Shown in pieces: positions 22,365 to 32,940 of a DNA stretch of 64,000 nt. The first letter of the stretch is position 1. Every line of letters starts with the position of its first letter. Origin of the DNA: Antilocapra americana (Eukaryota; Chordata; Mammalia; Artiodactyla; Antilocapridae); the NCBI GenBank assembly GCA_007570785.1, contig ML661885.1:12822490-12886489 (forward strand). Direction: 5' to 3'. The notes below the pieces were generated by a model. The model had not been told where the DNA came from and did no database searches. It saw nothing but the letters and a program-made list of their open reading frames with translations. Made by a program: the position numbers and the translations under genes.

Positions 22365-22910
22365 GATTAATTCATTTCATTCAACAAGTATTTATTCAGA
22401 ACAGTATCATGTAAGGTACTAAGTCAGGCAGTGGGGACACAAAAATGGACAGGACAAAAAAAAAATCCGTCTTCTAGATAGAGGCCCATCATCAACGAGA
22501 GCAAAGAGAGAAGTAAGCAAAATGTACATGATCAGAAATGCCTTCCTAAGATGGGCTGTGAGAAGATGAAGAGAGTCAATGCCTAACTTTGAATGGGGAG
22601 GACCAGGAAAGGCTTTTGAGGACAGTAGGACAAGCAGGACTCTATCTCATGTGTGAGGAAGGGGAGAAAAAGGTATAACAGCAGAGGAGTGTGACAGCAC
22701 ATTTCTTATTCAAGATCCAATGAAATCCACGTGATCACAGCCGAAAGCTATTAGTGCCTAAAAGAAGGTGGTGGGAGAAGAGGCTACAGAGATAGGCATG
22801 GATCAGGCTAGGATGAGCCCTGTCTGCAGAGCTAAGGAGGCTGAAATTCATCCTGTAGGGAATGAGGAACCCATGAAAGGTTCCGAGCAGTTGAAGAGAT
22901 GATTGTTTTT
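22365..22910 (-). mobile_element. L2 LINE fragment
   Basis: Antisense L2 end: 'tcatttcattcaacaagtat', 'ttattcagaacagtatcatg' and 'ggcagtggggacac'. It is followed by L2-like text such as 'ctgaaattcatcctgtaggg' and 'aggaacccatgaaaggttcc'. The first 100 bp is the surest part. Confidence 0.6.
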
Positions 22911-23029
22911 CTAAGAGAGAAAGATTTCCATAGGAAGGAACTTCAAGAAATGATACTACGTGGGGAAGAATAGTCAGAAAATCGTAGCAATAAATCAGTG
23001 AGGAATGATGAAACTACACATAAAGAAAG

Positions 23030-23200
23030 ACATCTACGCTTATGTCTAATAACACAGCTTACAAATAAATCCTCACACATGGTAGAATGGTTTCTGACAC
23101 AGGTGCCAAGAGTCATTGGGGCCTTCATATTTGTCATTTCAACAAATGGTTCTGGGAAAACTGGATATCCACATGCAGAAATAATGATGGTGGACTCCTT
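23030..23200 (+). mobile_element. old L1 ORF2 end, left part (split by Bov-tA)
   Basis: 'gacacaggtgccaagagtc', 'caacaaatggttctgggaa' and 'aactggatatccacatgc' are the L1 ORF2 C-terminal coding region. It is degraded and continues at 23399. Confidence 0.85.
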
Positions 23201-23398
23201 GAAAAGTGAAAATCACGCAGTTGTGTCTGACTCTTTGCAACCCCATGGACTATATATATAGCCCCTGGAAATCTCTAGGCCAGAATACTGGAGTGGATAG
23301 CCTATCCCTTCTCCAGGGGATCTTCCCAACCCAGGAATCGAACCAAGGTCTCCTGCATTTCAGGCAGATTCTTTACCAACTGAGCTATCAGGGAAGCC
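23201..23398 (-). mobile_element. Bov-tA SINE inside L1
   Basis: Antisense copy: 'gtgtctgactctttgcaac', 'ctccaggggatcttcccaac', reversed B box 'ggaatcgaacc' and head 'ctgagctatcagggaagcc'. A short TA expansion (tatatatata) lies at 23251-23260. Confidence 0.93.
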
Positions 23399-24600
23399 AT
23401 GTTTACCTTATATATACAAAAATTAACTCAAAGTAGATCAAAGACCTAAACATAACAGATAAAACTATAAAATTCTTACAAGAAAACAGAGGGGGGAAAG
23501 TTTCATGACACTGGATTTGGTAATGATTTCTTAAATATGACATCAAAAGCATACAAAATAGGAGGAAAAAATAGGTAAGTTGGCCTTTATTAAAATCAAA
23601 AACTTTTGAGCATCAAAGGATACTGTCAACAGAATGAAAAGGCAACCTATGAAATAGGAGAAAACATTTGCAAATCATATTTATTTGATAAGGGATTGAT
23701 ACCCAGTATAAAGAATTTCTATAATACAAAAAAAAACCCAAAACAATTTGATGTAAAAAACAGTAAAAGAAATTGAAACGACACTTCTCCAAAGATATAC
23801 AAATAGCCAAAAAGCACGTGAAAAGATGCTCCAATACCACTGGTTATTATGGAAATGCAAATTAAAAATACAAGGAGATACCACTTAACACCCATTTAAA
23901 TTGTCATTATAAAAAAAAAACTATGAAATAAATATTGGCAAGGAGAAATAATGGAGAAAATGGAACCCATGTGCATTGCTGGTGGCAGGTAAACTGGAAA
24001 ATGATAAGTGATTCCTCCAAAAAAACTAAGCACAGAATTACCATGTAACTCAGCAATTCCACTTCTGGGTAAGAACCCAAAAGAACTGAAAGCAGAGACT
24101 TGAACAAATATTTGTATTTCTATTTTCTTAACAACATTATTCACAATAGTCAAAAGGTGGAAGCAACCCAAGTGTTTACTGACAGATGAATGGATAAATA
24201 AAATGTGGGCTGTGTATGTATAAACATACATATAAACAATGGAGTATTTTTCAGCTATAGGAAGGAAATTTTGACCTGTGCTACAAGATGGATGAGTCTT
24301 GAAGACAATAAGTAAGTAACAATAAGTAAGTCACAAAAAAGATTAGAACCTCTTATATGAGCTTTCTAGACCAGTCCAATTCACAGAGGCAGAAAGTACA
24401 ATGGTAGTTGCCAGGAAATGGGGATGGGGTAGGGTAAGGAATGGGGAGTTAGTGTTCAGTAGGTACACATTTTCAATTGTGGAAGACGAACACATTCTGA
24501 AGATGGATAACGGTGATGGTTGTACGATAATGTGCACATGCTTAACACCACAGACACAGACACTTAAACGTGGGTACAATGGTAACTTCAGTATGTATAG
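23399..24600 (+). mobile_element. old L1 ORF2 end and 3' UTR, right part
   Basis: Resumes with 'tatatacaaaaattaactc', 'gatcaaagacctaaacata' and 'catcaaaggatactgtcaac', and runs through 'gaattaccatgtaactcag' to 'ccacagacacagacacttaa'. Many stops interrupt ORF2. A local 14-bp duplication (acaataagtaagt) occurs at 24305-24331. Confidence 0.88.
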
Positions 24601-24814
24601 TTGACCAGAATCTTCCTAAAATTTGAATCTAGTCATATTTTAGTTAGGCAAGGTCAAAAAATGTCCTCGTATTCAGAGTTTTGCTTATATCTCCTACATT
24701 GTTATTACTGCCTCAACGAAAGAGTGTTCTTTGTCAGCTGCCAAATCATCGTCACCTTCAGGCCTGGTGAAGCCACCTGGTGTGTGCTCAAGGTGTCAAG
24801 TGATTTGTGTTAGC

Positions 24815-25050
24815 CGAGGGGAGCTACCCCAAGGCCGACGTCAGGGGCAGCGGCCCAGAGGAGCTACCCCGGGCCAGAGGTCAGGGGCGGCAGCCGGAGG
24901 AGCTGCGGCTGCGCAGGTGCAGGAGGGCCGAGAGGAGCTACTCCACATTCAAGGTCAGCAGGGGGGGCCCTGAGGACATACCCCTCATCCAAGGTAAGGA
25001 CCAGCTGCTGTGCTCTGCTGCAGCAGCCACGCAGAGGTACCCCACCTCCA
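24815..25050 (+). repeat. degenerate ~40-bp tandem units in the BovB 5' region
   Basis: Variants of gaggagctacccc recur near 24818, 24858, 24896, 24931, 24972 and 25031, each followed by a version of caaggtcagg or aaggtaag. The hexamer aggtca occurs at 24888-24893 and 24952-24957. It is the most GC-rich part of the window and probably carries the element's promoter, which is inference. Confidence 0.75.
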
Positions 25051-25527
25051 AGGTAAGAGAAACCCAAGCAAGAGGGTAGGTGTTGCAAAAGGGCATCAGA
25101 GGGCAGACTTACTGAAACCATAATCACATAACACTAGCCAATCTGATCACATGGACCACAGCCTTGTCTAACTCAGTGAAACTAAGCCATGCCCTGTGGG
25201 GCCACCCCAGATGGAAGGGTCATGGTGGAGAGGTCTGACAGAATGTGGTCCACTGGAGATGGGAATGGCAAACCACTTCAGTATTCTTGCCTTGAGAACC
25301 CCACGAACAGTATGAAAAGGCAAAAATATAGGACACTAAAAGATGAACTGCCCAGGTCGGTAGATGCCCAATATGCTACTGGAGATCAGTGGAGAAATAA
25401 CTCCAGAAAGACTGAAGGGATGGAGCCAAAGCAAAAACAATACCCAGTTGTGGATGTGACTGGTGATAGAACCAAGGTCTGATGCTGTAAAGAGCAATGC
25501 TGCATAGGAACCTGGAATGTTAGGTCC

Positions 25528-28284
25528 ATGAATCAAGGCAAATTGGAAGTGGTCAAACAGGAAATGGCAAGAGTGAATGTCGACATTGTAGGAATCAGCG
25601 AACTGAGATGGACTGGAATGGGTGAATTTAACTCAGATGACCATTGTATCTACTACTCTCGGCAGGAATTGCTTAGAAGAAATGGAGTGGCCATCACAGT
25701 CAACAAAAGAGTCCGAAATGCAGTACTTGGATGCAATCTCAAAAATGACAGAATGATCTCTGTTCATTTCCAAGGCAAACCATTCATTATCACGGTAATC
25801 CAAGCCTATGCCCCAACCAGAAATGCTGAAGAAGCTGAAGTGAAACGGTGCTATGAAGACCTACAAGATCTTCTAGAACTAACACCCAAAAGACATCCTT
25901 TTCATATAGAGGACTGGGATGCAAAAATAGGAAGTCAGGAAACACCTGGAGTAACAGGCAAATTTGGCCTTGGAGTACAGAATGCAGCAGGGCAAAGGCT
26001 GATAGAGTTTTGGCAAGAGAACACACTGGTTACAGCAAACACTCTCTTCCAACAACACAAGAGAAGACTCTACACATGGACATCACCAGATGGTAAACAC
26101 TGAAATCACACTGATTATATTCTTTGCAGCCAAAGATGGAGAAGCTCTATACAGTCAGCAAAAACAAGACCAGGAGCAGACTGTGGCTTGGATCATGAAC
26201 TTCTTATTGCCAAATTCAGACTTAAACTGAAGAAAGTAGGGAAAACCACTAGATCATTCAGGTATGACCTAGATGAAATCCCTTATGATTATACAGTGAA
26301 AGTGAGAAATAGATATAAAGGACTAGATCTGATAGACAGAGTGCCTGATGAACTATGGACGGAAGTTCGTGACACTGTACAGGAGACAGGGATTAAGACC
26401 ATCCCCTTAGAAAGGAAATGCAAAAAAGCAAAATGGCTGTCTGAGGAGGTCTAACAAATAATTGTGAAAAGAAGAGAAGCAAAAAGCAAAGGAGAAAAGG
26501 AAAGATATTCCCATTTGAATGCAGAGTTCCAAAGAATAGCAAGGAGAGATAAGAAAGCCTTCCTCAGTGATCAATGCACAGAAATAGAGGAAAACAGAAT
26601 GGGAAAGACTAGAGATCTCTTCAAGAAAATTAAGAGATACCAAGGGGACATTTCATGCAAAGATGGGCTCGATAAAGGACAGAAATGGTATGGACCTAAC
26701 AGAAGCAGAAGATATTAAGAAGAGGTGGCAAGAATACACAGCAGAACTGTACAAAAGAGATCTTCACGACTCAGATAAACACAAGGCTGCTATCACTCAC
26801 CTAGAGCCAGATATCCTGGACTGTGAAGTCAAGTGGGCCTTAGGAAGTATCCCTACAAACAAAGCTAGTGGAGGTGATGGAATTCCAGTTGAGCCATTTC
26901 AAATCCTGAAAGATGATGCTGTGAAAGTGCTGTACTTAATATGCCAGCAAATTTGGAAAACTCAGCAATGGCCACAGGACTGGTAAAGGTCAGTTTTCAT
27001 TCCAATCCCAAAGAAAGGCAATGCCAAAGAATGCTCAAACTACTGCACAATTGCACTCATCTCACACGCTAGTAAAGTGATGCTCAAAATTCTTCAAGCC
27101 AGGCTTCAGCAATACGTGAACTGTGAACTTCCAGATATTCAAGCTGGTTTTAGAAAAGGCAGAGGAACCAGAGATCAAATTGCCAACATCTGTTGGATCA
27201 TTGAAAAAGCAAGAGAGTTCCAGAAAAACATCTATTTCTGCTTTCTTGACTATGCCAAAGCCCTTGACTGTGTGGATCACAATAAACTGTGGAAAATTCT
27301 GAAAGATGGGAATACCAGACCACTTGACCTGTCTCTTGAGAAACCTGTATGCAGGTCAGGAAGCAACATTTAGAACTGGACATGGAACAACAGACTGGTT
27401 CCAAATAAGAAAAGGAGTACGTCAAGGCTGTATACTGTCACCCTGCTTATTTAACTTGTATGCAGAGTACATTATGAGAAACGCTGGGCTGGAAGAAGCA
27501 CAAGCTGGAATCAAGATTGCCGGGAGAAATGTCAGTAACCTCAGATATGCAGATGACACCACCCTTACGGCAGAAAGTGAAGAGGAACTAAAAAGCCTCT
27601 TGATGAGAGTGAAAGAAGAGAGTGAAAAAGTTGGCTTAAAGCTCAACATTCAGAAAACTAAGATCATGGCATCTGGTCCCATCACTTCATGGGAAATAGA
27701 TGGAGAAACAGTGGAAACAGTGTCAGACTTTATTTTTGGGGGCTCCAAAATCACTGCAGATGGTGATTGCAGCCATGAAATTAAAAGATGCTTACTACCA
27801 ACCTAGATAGCATATTGAAAAGCAGAGACATTACTTTACCAACAAAGGTCCATCTAGCCAAGGCTATGGTTTTTCCAGTGGTCATGTATGGGTGTGAGAT
27901 TTGGACTGTGAAGAAAGCTGAGTGCCAAAGAATTGACGCTTTTGAACTGTGGTGTTGGAGGAGTCTCTTGGACTGCAAGGAAATCCCACCAGTCCATCCT
28001 AAAGATCAGTCCTGGGTTGTTCATTGGAAGGACTGATGTTGAAGCTGAAGCTCTAGTACTTTGGCTACCTGATGCAAAGAGTTGACTCATTGGAAAACAC
28101 CATAACGCTGGGAAGGATTGGAGGCAGGAGAAGAAGGGGACAAGAGAGGATGAGGTGGCTGAATGGCATCACTGACTCGATGGACATGGGTTTAGGTAGA
28201 CTCCGGGAGCTGGTGATGGACAGGGAGGCCTGGCATGCTGTGATTCATGGGGTTGCAAGGAGTTGGACACGACTGAGCAACTGA
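25528..28284 (+). pseudogene. BovB endonuclease-reverse transcriptase, broken
   Basis: Would encode the single BovB polyprotein: an N-terminal apurinic-like endonuclease that nicks the target, then a reverse transcriptase that copies element RNA at the nick. The endonuclease part is open from ATG 25528 to a TGA at 26101. Its conserved GDWN block reads EDWD (25909-25920), and the final SDH reads LDH near 26188, so the active site is damaged twice, apart from the stops. Further breaks are TAA at 26452 and 26984, a frame change near 26650, a 2-base loss near 27305, and deletions near 27790 and 27960. The RT core keeps FLDYAK near 27241 and YADD at 27546-27557. An upstream frame, 25189-25482, lies in the same phase and may be leader sequence. 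No intact protein can be made. Confidence 0.93.
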
Positions 28285-28290
28285 ATTTAC

Positions 28291-28909
28291 TTAAGTAAAA
28301 TTACCCCCAAGCTTAGCCGTACTTTCTGCTAAACCTACAAAGCAGAAGATAAAGCCACATGTCAAATAAGCAAGAGAAACTCAACGAAAAGGTCAGAGAA
28401 CAATTTATTCATCACCTCAGAAGTGAGAGAACACAGAACAAGCTGGGTGTTCTGTGATATTCCTTAAGTAGGCCATGAACAGCACGCATAGGTAACTCTC
28501 GATCATCCAAGCTAACAGAGGGTTCCTAATTTATTTCTATTTTCCTGTGGAATATAGTAATTGATATGTGCTAACTGAAAGGCAAAAACACTGGGACACA
28601 AAATGAGACTGAGTCTCTCAAGGCTGGACCTTGGTATGGAATGTGTGAGGCTTAGCAAATGTACATGTGTGCCCTAGTCGTCCTTCTCCCCTGGCTTGGC
28701 AGTGAATCGTTTCTGAGCCTGAGTGCAGGCCTCTCCCTTCTTCTGACCCGGCACCCCCAGGCAGTCGCTATAATCGATAGGAATCAGCACAAGAGATGAA
28801 GCCATGCTTGCCGTCCTGGTACCAGGGTACTTGCGCTTAATGATTCCCCAAGTTTGCAGGCAGCAGGGCCAGCCAGGTGTTTTTATTGTGGCATGCCACT
28901 GGTTCCTCC
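28291..28909. other. unique DNA between BovB and MIR
   Basis: No repeat recognised. On the minus strand a stop-free frame runs from at least 28905 to a stop at 28674 (see findings). Not accepted as a gene. Confidence 0.45.
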
Positions 28910-29005
28910 AATACCATATGAGAGTGGCTTCATCTTCCCCTTTGAGAGATGAAAAAACTGAGGCTCGATGAGGTTAAATAACTTACTCAGGGTTACACAA
29001 TTGAA
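28910..29005 (-). mobile_element. MIR SINE fragment
   Basis: Antisense MIR core: 'gagagatgaaaaaactgagg', 'ctcgatgaggttaaataac' and 'ttactcagggttacacaat'. Confidence 0.75.
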
Positions 29006-29245
29006 ATATTGCAAAACACCAGTTATTAATATTTAGTAGGTACAAATTATATGCCAGCCACTCTGACATGTATTATCTCTTTAATCCTTTCTATAGCCCT
29101 GTAACATAGGTTATTAATTTATCCCTATTTTACAACTAAGGAAAATGAGGCTTAGAGAGGTTTGGTAACCTAGTATCAGTCAGATTAGTAAGAACAAAAT
29201 TTTAACCTCAGACCAGATGAATCCCACATCCTCTGTTTTTCCTCT
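29006..29245 (-). mobile_element. MIR SINE, longer second copy
   Basis: Antisense MIR with both ends: 'aaattatatgccagccactc', 'gtattatctctttaatcc', 'attttacaactaaggaaaatg', 'aggcttagagaggtttgg' and 'aattttaacctcagaccag'. Placed directly after another MIR in the same orientation. Confidence 0.85.
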
Positions 29246-29739
29246 CTGATGCTTCTGGAAATAAAACTTAATGCTTAAGTTACACTATGTAAAGGCATTA
29301 TTAGGGGTACAGAGACAACCGCTCAATAAGTTTACAGTATAAAAAAGGAAAAAGCTACTATGCAAATCACTGTAACTGCCATGCATCTATTCTTCAACTA
29401 ATCATTGAGGTCCTTACTATCTGCAGGCACTGTGGATGTAGTGGTGAAAGTGATAAAAATCCTTGCCCGCCTGACTTTAACAATCTAGAAAGGACCAATA
29501 AACAAGATAAATGAGTAAAAAGAGGCCACATGTGAGCTAGTGCTAAGGGCTAAGGAGGAAAAAGAATGGAGAGGGATGAGAAAAGAAGGGAAATTGAGGG
29601 CATTTCAGCTAGGGCAGCAAGGACCCTCCTGCTAGAGTTTTAGACATGTAGCATGCCTCCATCGCCAGGACAGCCAACACCACCCCCTCACCTTTCCAAG
29701 TAGCCATAGGGTCTCTGGCGCTCCTGAGAGCAGTGGATA
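29246..29739. other. unique DNA, possible L2 relic
   Basis: 29390-29480 ('cattgaggtccttactatc', 'tgcaggcactgtggatg') may be an antisense L2 remnant. Otherwise no gene or repeat recognised. Confidence 0.4.
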
Positions 29740-29818
29740 GATGTTGGCCAAAAATTTCGTTTCGGTTTTTCTGTAAGATATTCAGGAAAACCCAAATGAA
29801 CTTTTTGGCCAATCCCAA
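29740..29818. mobile_element. mariner-type miniature inverted-repeat element
   Basis: About 79 bp, nearly palindromic. One end reads 'ttggccaaaaatttcgttt' and the other 'aaatgaactttttggccaa', which is its imperfect reverse complement. TA dinucleotides sit at both borders (29738-29739 and 29819-29820), as expected for Tc1/mariner insertion. No transposase is encoded. Confidence 0.8.
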
Positions 29819-30659
29819 TATTGTCTCACCATTTTTCTTCAAGCCTGGTACAATTCAGCTTCTGTCAGAACACTTTTTTCAAAACCTGGCTTTAATGACA
29901 CTGCACGAACATGCTTCCTACCTCCCATCTCTATCTATGTTGAGTCTGCTTCTCTTTGCCACCAAGCCAAACAAGCAAGCAAACAAAAATACCCAAAAAA
30001 CCCTATGGCTGTTGTTTGAAGGGCAACCCTGGTTTTGCTTCTGGCTATAAAGGCACTCCATTGATAATGCAGTTTCTGTGATCACATCAGTAAAACTGGG
30101 ACGCAGTGCATACTTCCAGCCTCAGGACCTCACTCAGCTCCAGTGCCCAGCTTTCAGCCCACCATCAACCTCTCTCCCAAATGTGAGGACCCCTCACCTC
30201 TCTTAGGAAACTCCTCTTCCTCTGTCTACTGCTTTTCAGTTTCTGTCACCCAATAAGTTTTCTGTAACTATCCCTTCTCTGTCTTCAAGCCCAATCAATT
30301 TCCAACATCTACTTTTACAGTTTCTCTTGATCACATCTCCTTCTTTCCAGTTCCTCTGCAAGAGTCAGAACTTCCTCATCTCTAAAGTAGGCTTCCCCAG
30401 GAACATCTCCAGGTAATCTCCCTTTTTCCACTTATCCTAGGATCAGTATCAAATTTTGGTGCTATGGTCCCTTCATGGTGAACTTGGAGGCAGAAAGCAC
30501 CGTATACTAAGATCCTCAAATCACTGGGGACCAAGGGCAGTGATGGTAACAACCTTCTATTACAGTTCCTAACATGCAGTAGGGACACACACACACACAC
30601 ACACACAAAAGTCAGTTTTCTTTCCTTTTCTCTTATTTCTTAATCTCTGTGAAATCAAA
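29819..30659. other. pyrimidine-rich unique DNA
   Basis: Much of 30100-30400 is C/T-rich and may be part of an L2, but I cannot align it. No gene seen. An (AC)n run lies at 30585-30607. Confidence 0.4.
30585..30607. repeat. (AC)n microsatellite
   Basis: About 11 uninterrupted AC units followed by aaaag. Confidence 0.97.
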
Positions 30660-30985
30660 TAAGGATCTGGCATTCGGAGGCTTGCGCAATCTACCTGGTT
30701 TTTCAGGTTTTCTGAGCAAATATTCCTCCAGCTCTGTGTTCTCAGTTCTGGCCAAGCCTGAGTACCCAGTGCTCTCAGACCTGACAATCATTCGTGCATC
30801 TTGTCCCTTCCTCTTGAGAGTGAAGTGTCCCTTGCCGTTCTCTGCCTATGTAAATCTTACCAATCCTCCAAGGTTATTATCAATGGCCACCTCCTCCTGA
30901 AGTCACCCCTAAGCCCTTCATACAAGAGACCCTTTGCTATCTCTGGCCTAAGAAATCACCAACTACTCTGACAGCACCTTTCAGT
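30660..30985 (+). mobile_element. L2 LINE fragment
   Basis: 'gtaaatcttaccaatcctcc', 'aaggttattatcaatggcc' and 'acctcctcctgaagtcacc' are sense L2 3' coding-end landmarks; the upstream part is less sure. Confidence 0.6.
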
Positions 30986-31060
30986 TAATCTAGAAACATG
31001 TATTGATCATTTGGCATGTGCCAGGCAATGTATCAGAAACTGAGGACACAAATGTAAAAA
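30986..31060 (-). mobile_element. L2 3'-end fragment, opposite orientation
   Basis: 'aaacatgtattgatcatttg', 'gcatgtgccaggcaatgtat' and 'gaaactgaggacac' match the antisense L2 terminus, lying inside or beside a sense L2. Confidence 0.55.
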
Positions 31061-31124
31061 ACTACTATATTCTTTGTATATCCTGGTTATTAATGTTTAT
31101 GTATTTAATTTACCCTAAGTATAT

Positions 31125-31255
31125 TATAAACTTGAAAGAGGCCCAGGACTATGATTATAAGTTCTTTGATGTCAGAGTCTGTGTATTACTCATCTTTGTA
31201 TTCTCTACAGCACTTATTATGATACCTTGGTACATAAGCTTAAATTGTTAAATTT
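31125..31255 (+). mobile_element. L2 3'-end fragment
   Basis: 'gtgtattactcatctttgta', 'ttctctacagcacttatta' and 'ccttggtacataagc' follow the sense L2 3' end. Probably continues the L2 at 30660-30985. Confidence 0.55.
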
Positions 31256-32769
31256 GATAGCAACCATAACAATTTTGCAGTACTTCAAAAAAAACATTTA
31301 TTCCAGAGACAATTAAGGCATTTGTAGTGAAAAATTAACTATTACTAAAATACGAGAGAAATTACTATTATTCGTAAAATTTTAGATGAAGAAATAAGTA
31401 CCACATAGCATTAGGTGCATATCAGTTTACTATGATTTAAATATAAAGCTAGGATTAGAACGCTGTCTCAGACTGTGCTCAAACTTTAGCACTAATGTTT
31501 CATAGTCTAAAGAATATATCAAGGAAACAAATAAATAAGGATAAGATAAACTCAATAGAGCCCTCAATCCTGTACTTTTATTGCATGCTTCCGTATTTTG
31601 ATTTGAGTGGAGACCTGTCATGTAAAAGTCTTATGACTGGGATAAACTATGCCATATGTAAATGAGAAATTAAAATGCCAGAATAAATAACAAATTCACT
31701 GCACTGTGTCCCTGATTCAGGTGTTAAACTCAAGACTTATTAGTCAGAGGGATGAGCCAAATATAACCTGTGAGGAAAATCTGACAGCAGACATGTACTC
31801 TAAGTAGTCTCTTCATATTCAACACCTCTACCAAGAAAGAATTAGAACCATGGCCCTCTAATATCTAAACCAAAAGCGAACAGAAGCCAATTCTCCAGCA
31901 GCTTAGATGTTGTAAATCTATGAATACACACTCAAGAGAGTGGAAATGAATCTTAACATTTCAAAAATATTTCTTGGCCCTAATAGTTCCAAGTAGGTAG
32001 AGCTGAATGAGGATTAAGGGCCTATTTATGCTTGGTGCTGAGGTAGACGCCATACCTCATCATTTGCTTTAAACAGAATAATGAGGAAAAAAATTAATAT
32101 TTGAAATGTTCAACTTGAGAGTTAAGTATCACAAGCACCATTATATCACCAACTAAGACAATGAATGAAAAGTATACTAACACCTGTCTCCCACTCTTAA
32201 GATACAAAAGGCTATCAATTTGTTTCCATAAAAACATAACCGATATCACTTACTTTGATAGAAAAATTTATTCCTTAGATGCTCCTGGCTAAAAAATGAT
32301 TAACAATTAAAAACATTTACAAAGAGCCTAACAAAAGTGAAACAAATCACTGTAATTATAGAAACATGAACTGGTGAATAGACATTCTGCTGGGAAAAGC
32401 CATACTGAGTTCATATGATAGATAATGATAAAAATAAAACAGTATGTTACATAAAAGGTGAATCTTCAAAGCTAACCCCATTGCCTGCTGACATACAATA
32501 TGCTGTAACAGAAAAGATGAAGAAATGATAAAAATCACGGGAAATGATCTCATTTTAGAGTAAAAAGGTTAGCATATGGCAAATAGTGAATATGGTGATG
32601 AAACACTGCAGTCCATTAATTTAGTAAATTAGAGCATTAATTTAGTAAAACATATAAAGTTAAATTAAAAAAAAAATTCCGTACACATAGCAGATACTAA
32701 GAAGTAATTACAGCAAAAGAAATTAGCCAGCACTTAAATATCAAAGCTTCAAATAAAGTGATTTTAAGA
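31256..32769. other. 1.5 kb AT-rich unique DNA
   Basis: No gene or repeat family recognised. The 15-base direct repeat cattaatttagtaaa occurs at 32614-32628 and 32635-32649. Confidence 0.5.
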
Positions 32770-32940
32770 ACAGCTAAACTTTATTAAGTGCTTAGTAAGT
32801 GCTAAGCCTGGTGCTAAGCCCTTTACACACATTATCTCATTTAATAACCCTAAGAATGAGACATTTATCTCTTCCCCATTTTAAACTTGAAGTGTCAGAG
32901 CTTGGATTCACACCCAGAATCTGACTTGGTTCTTTGTCAA
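32770..32940 (-). mobile_element. MIR SINE
   Basis: Antisense MIR: 'attaagtgcttagtaagtgc', 'ctggtgctaagccctttac', 'attatctcatttaataacc' and 'cttggattcacacccag'. Confidence 0.85.

Larger units (their letters stand above)
24760..28290 (+). mobile_element. BovB LINE, near full-length copy 3
   Basis: The longest element of the window, about 3.5 kb. It has a GC-rich 5' region with ~40-bp degenerate tandem units (24815-25050), a single large coding region for an apurinic-type endonuclease and a reverse transcriptase (from 25528), and a 3' end 'ggacacgactgagcaactg'. BovB belongs to the RTE clade, reverse-transcribes its RNA at nicked target DNA, and is thought to mobilise Bov-tA SINEs through their shared tail. 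The 5' boundary is uncertain because the element abuts an old L1. The copy is dead; see the coding entry. Confidence 0.94.

Noticed and set aside
24815..25050. Possible CRISPR-like array because of spaced repeats
   Set aside because: Repeats are degenerate, GC-rich, about 40 bp apart without unique spacers, and belong to a BovB 5' region in a mammalian genome.
25528..26103. 191-codon open frame that could be read as an intact host nuclease gene
   Set aside because: It is the BovB endonuclease, continues out of the stop into the rest of the BovB polyprotein, and has altered active-site residues. There is no sign of domestication.
27306..27806. 166-codon reverse transcriptase frame, possibly a retron, group II or telomerase-type system
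   Set aside because: YADD context and flanks are BovB; the same sequence occurs in three other decayed copies in this window.
29609..29842. 77-codon minus-strand frame overlapping the mariner-like element
   Set aside because: The element is only about 79 bp with no transposase coding; the frame is a chance reading through it.
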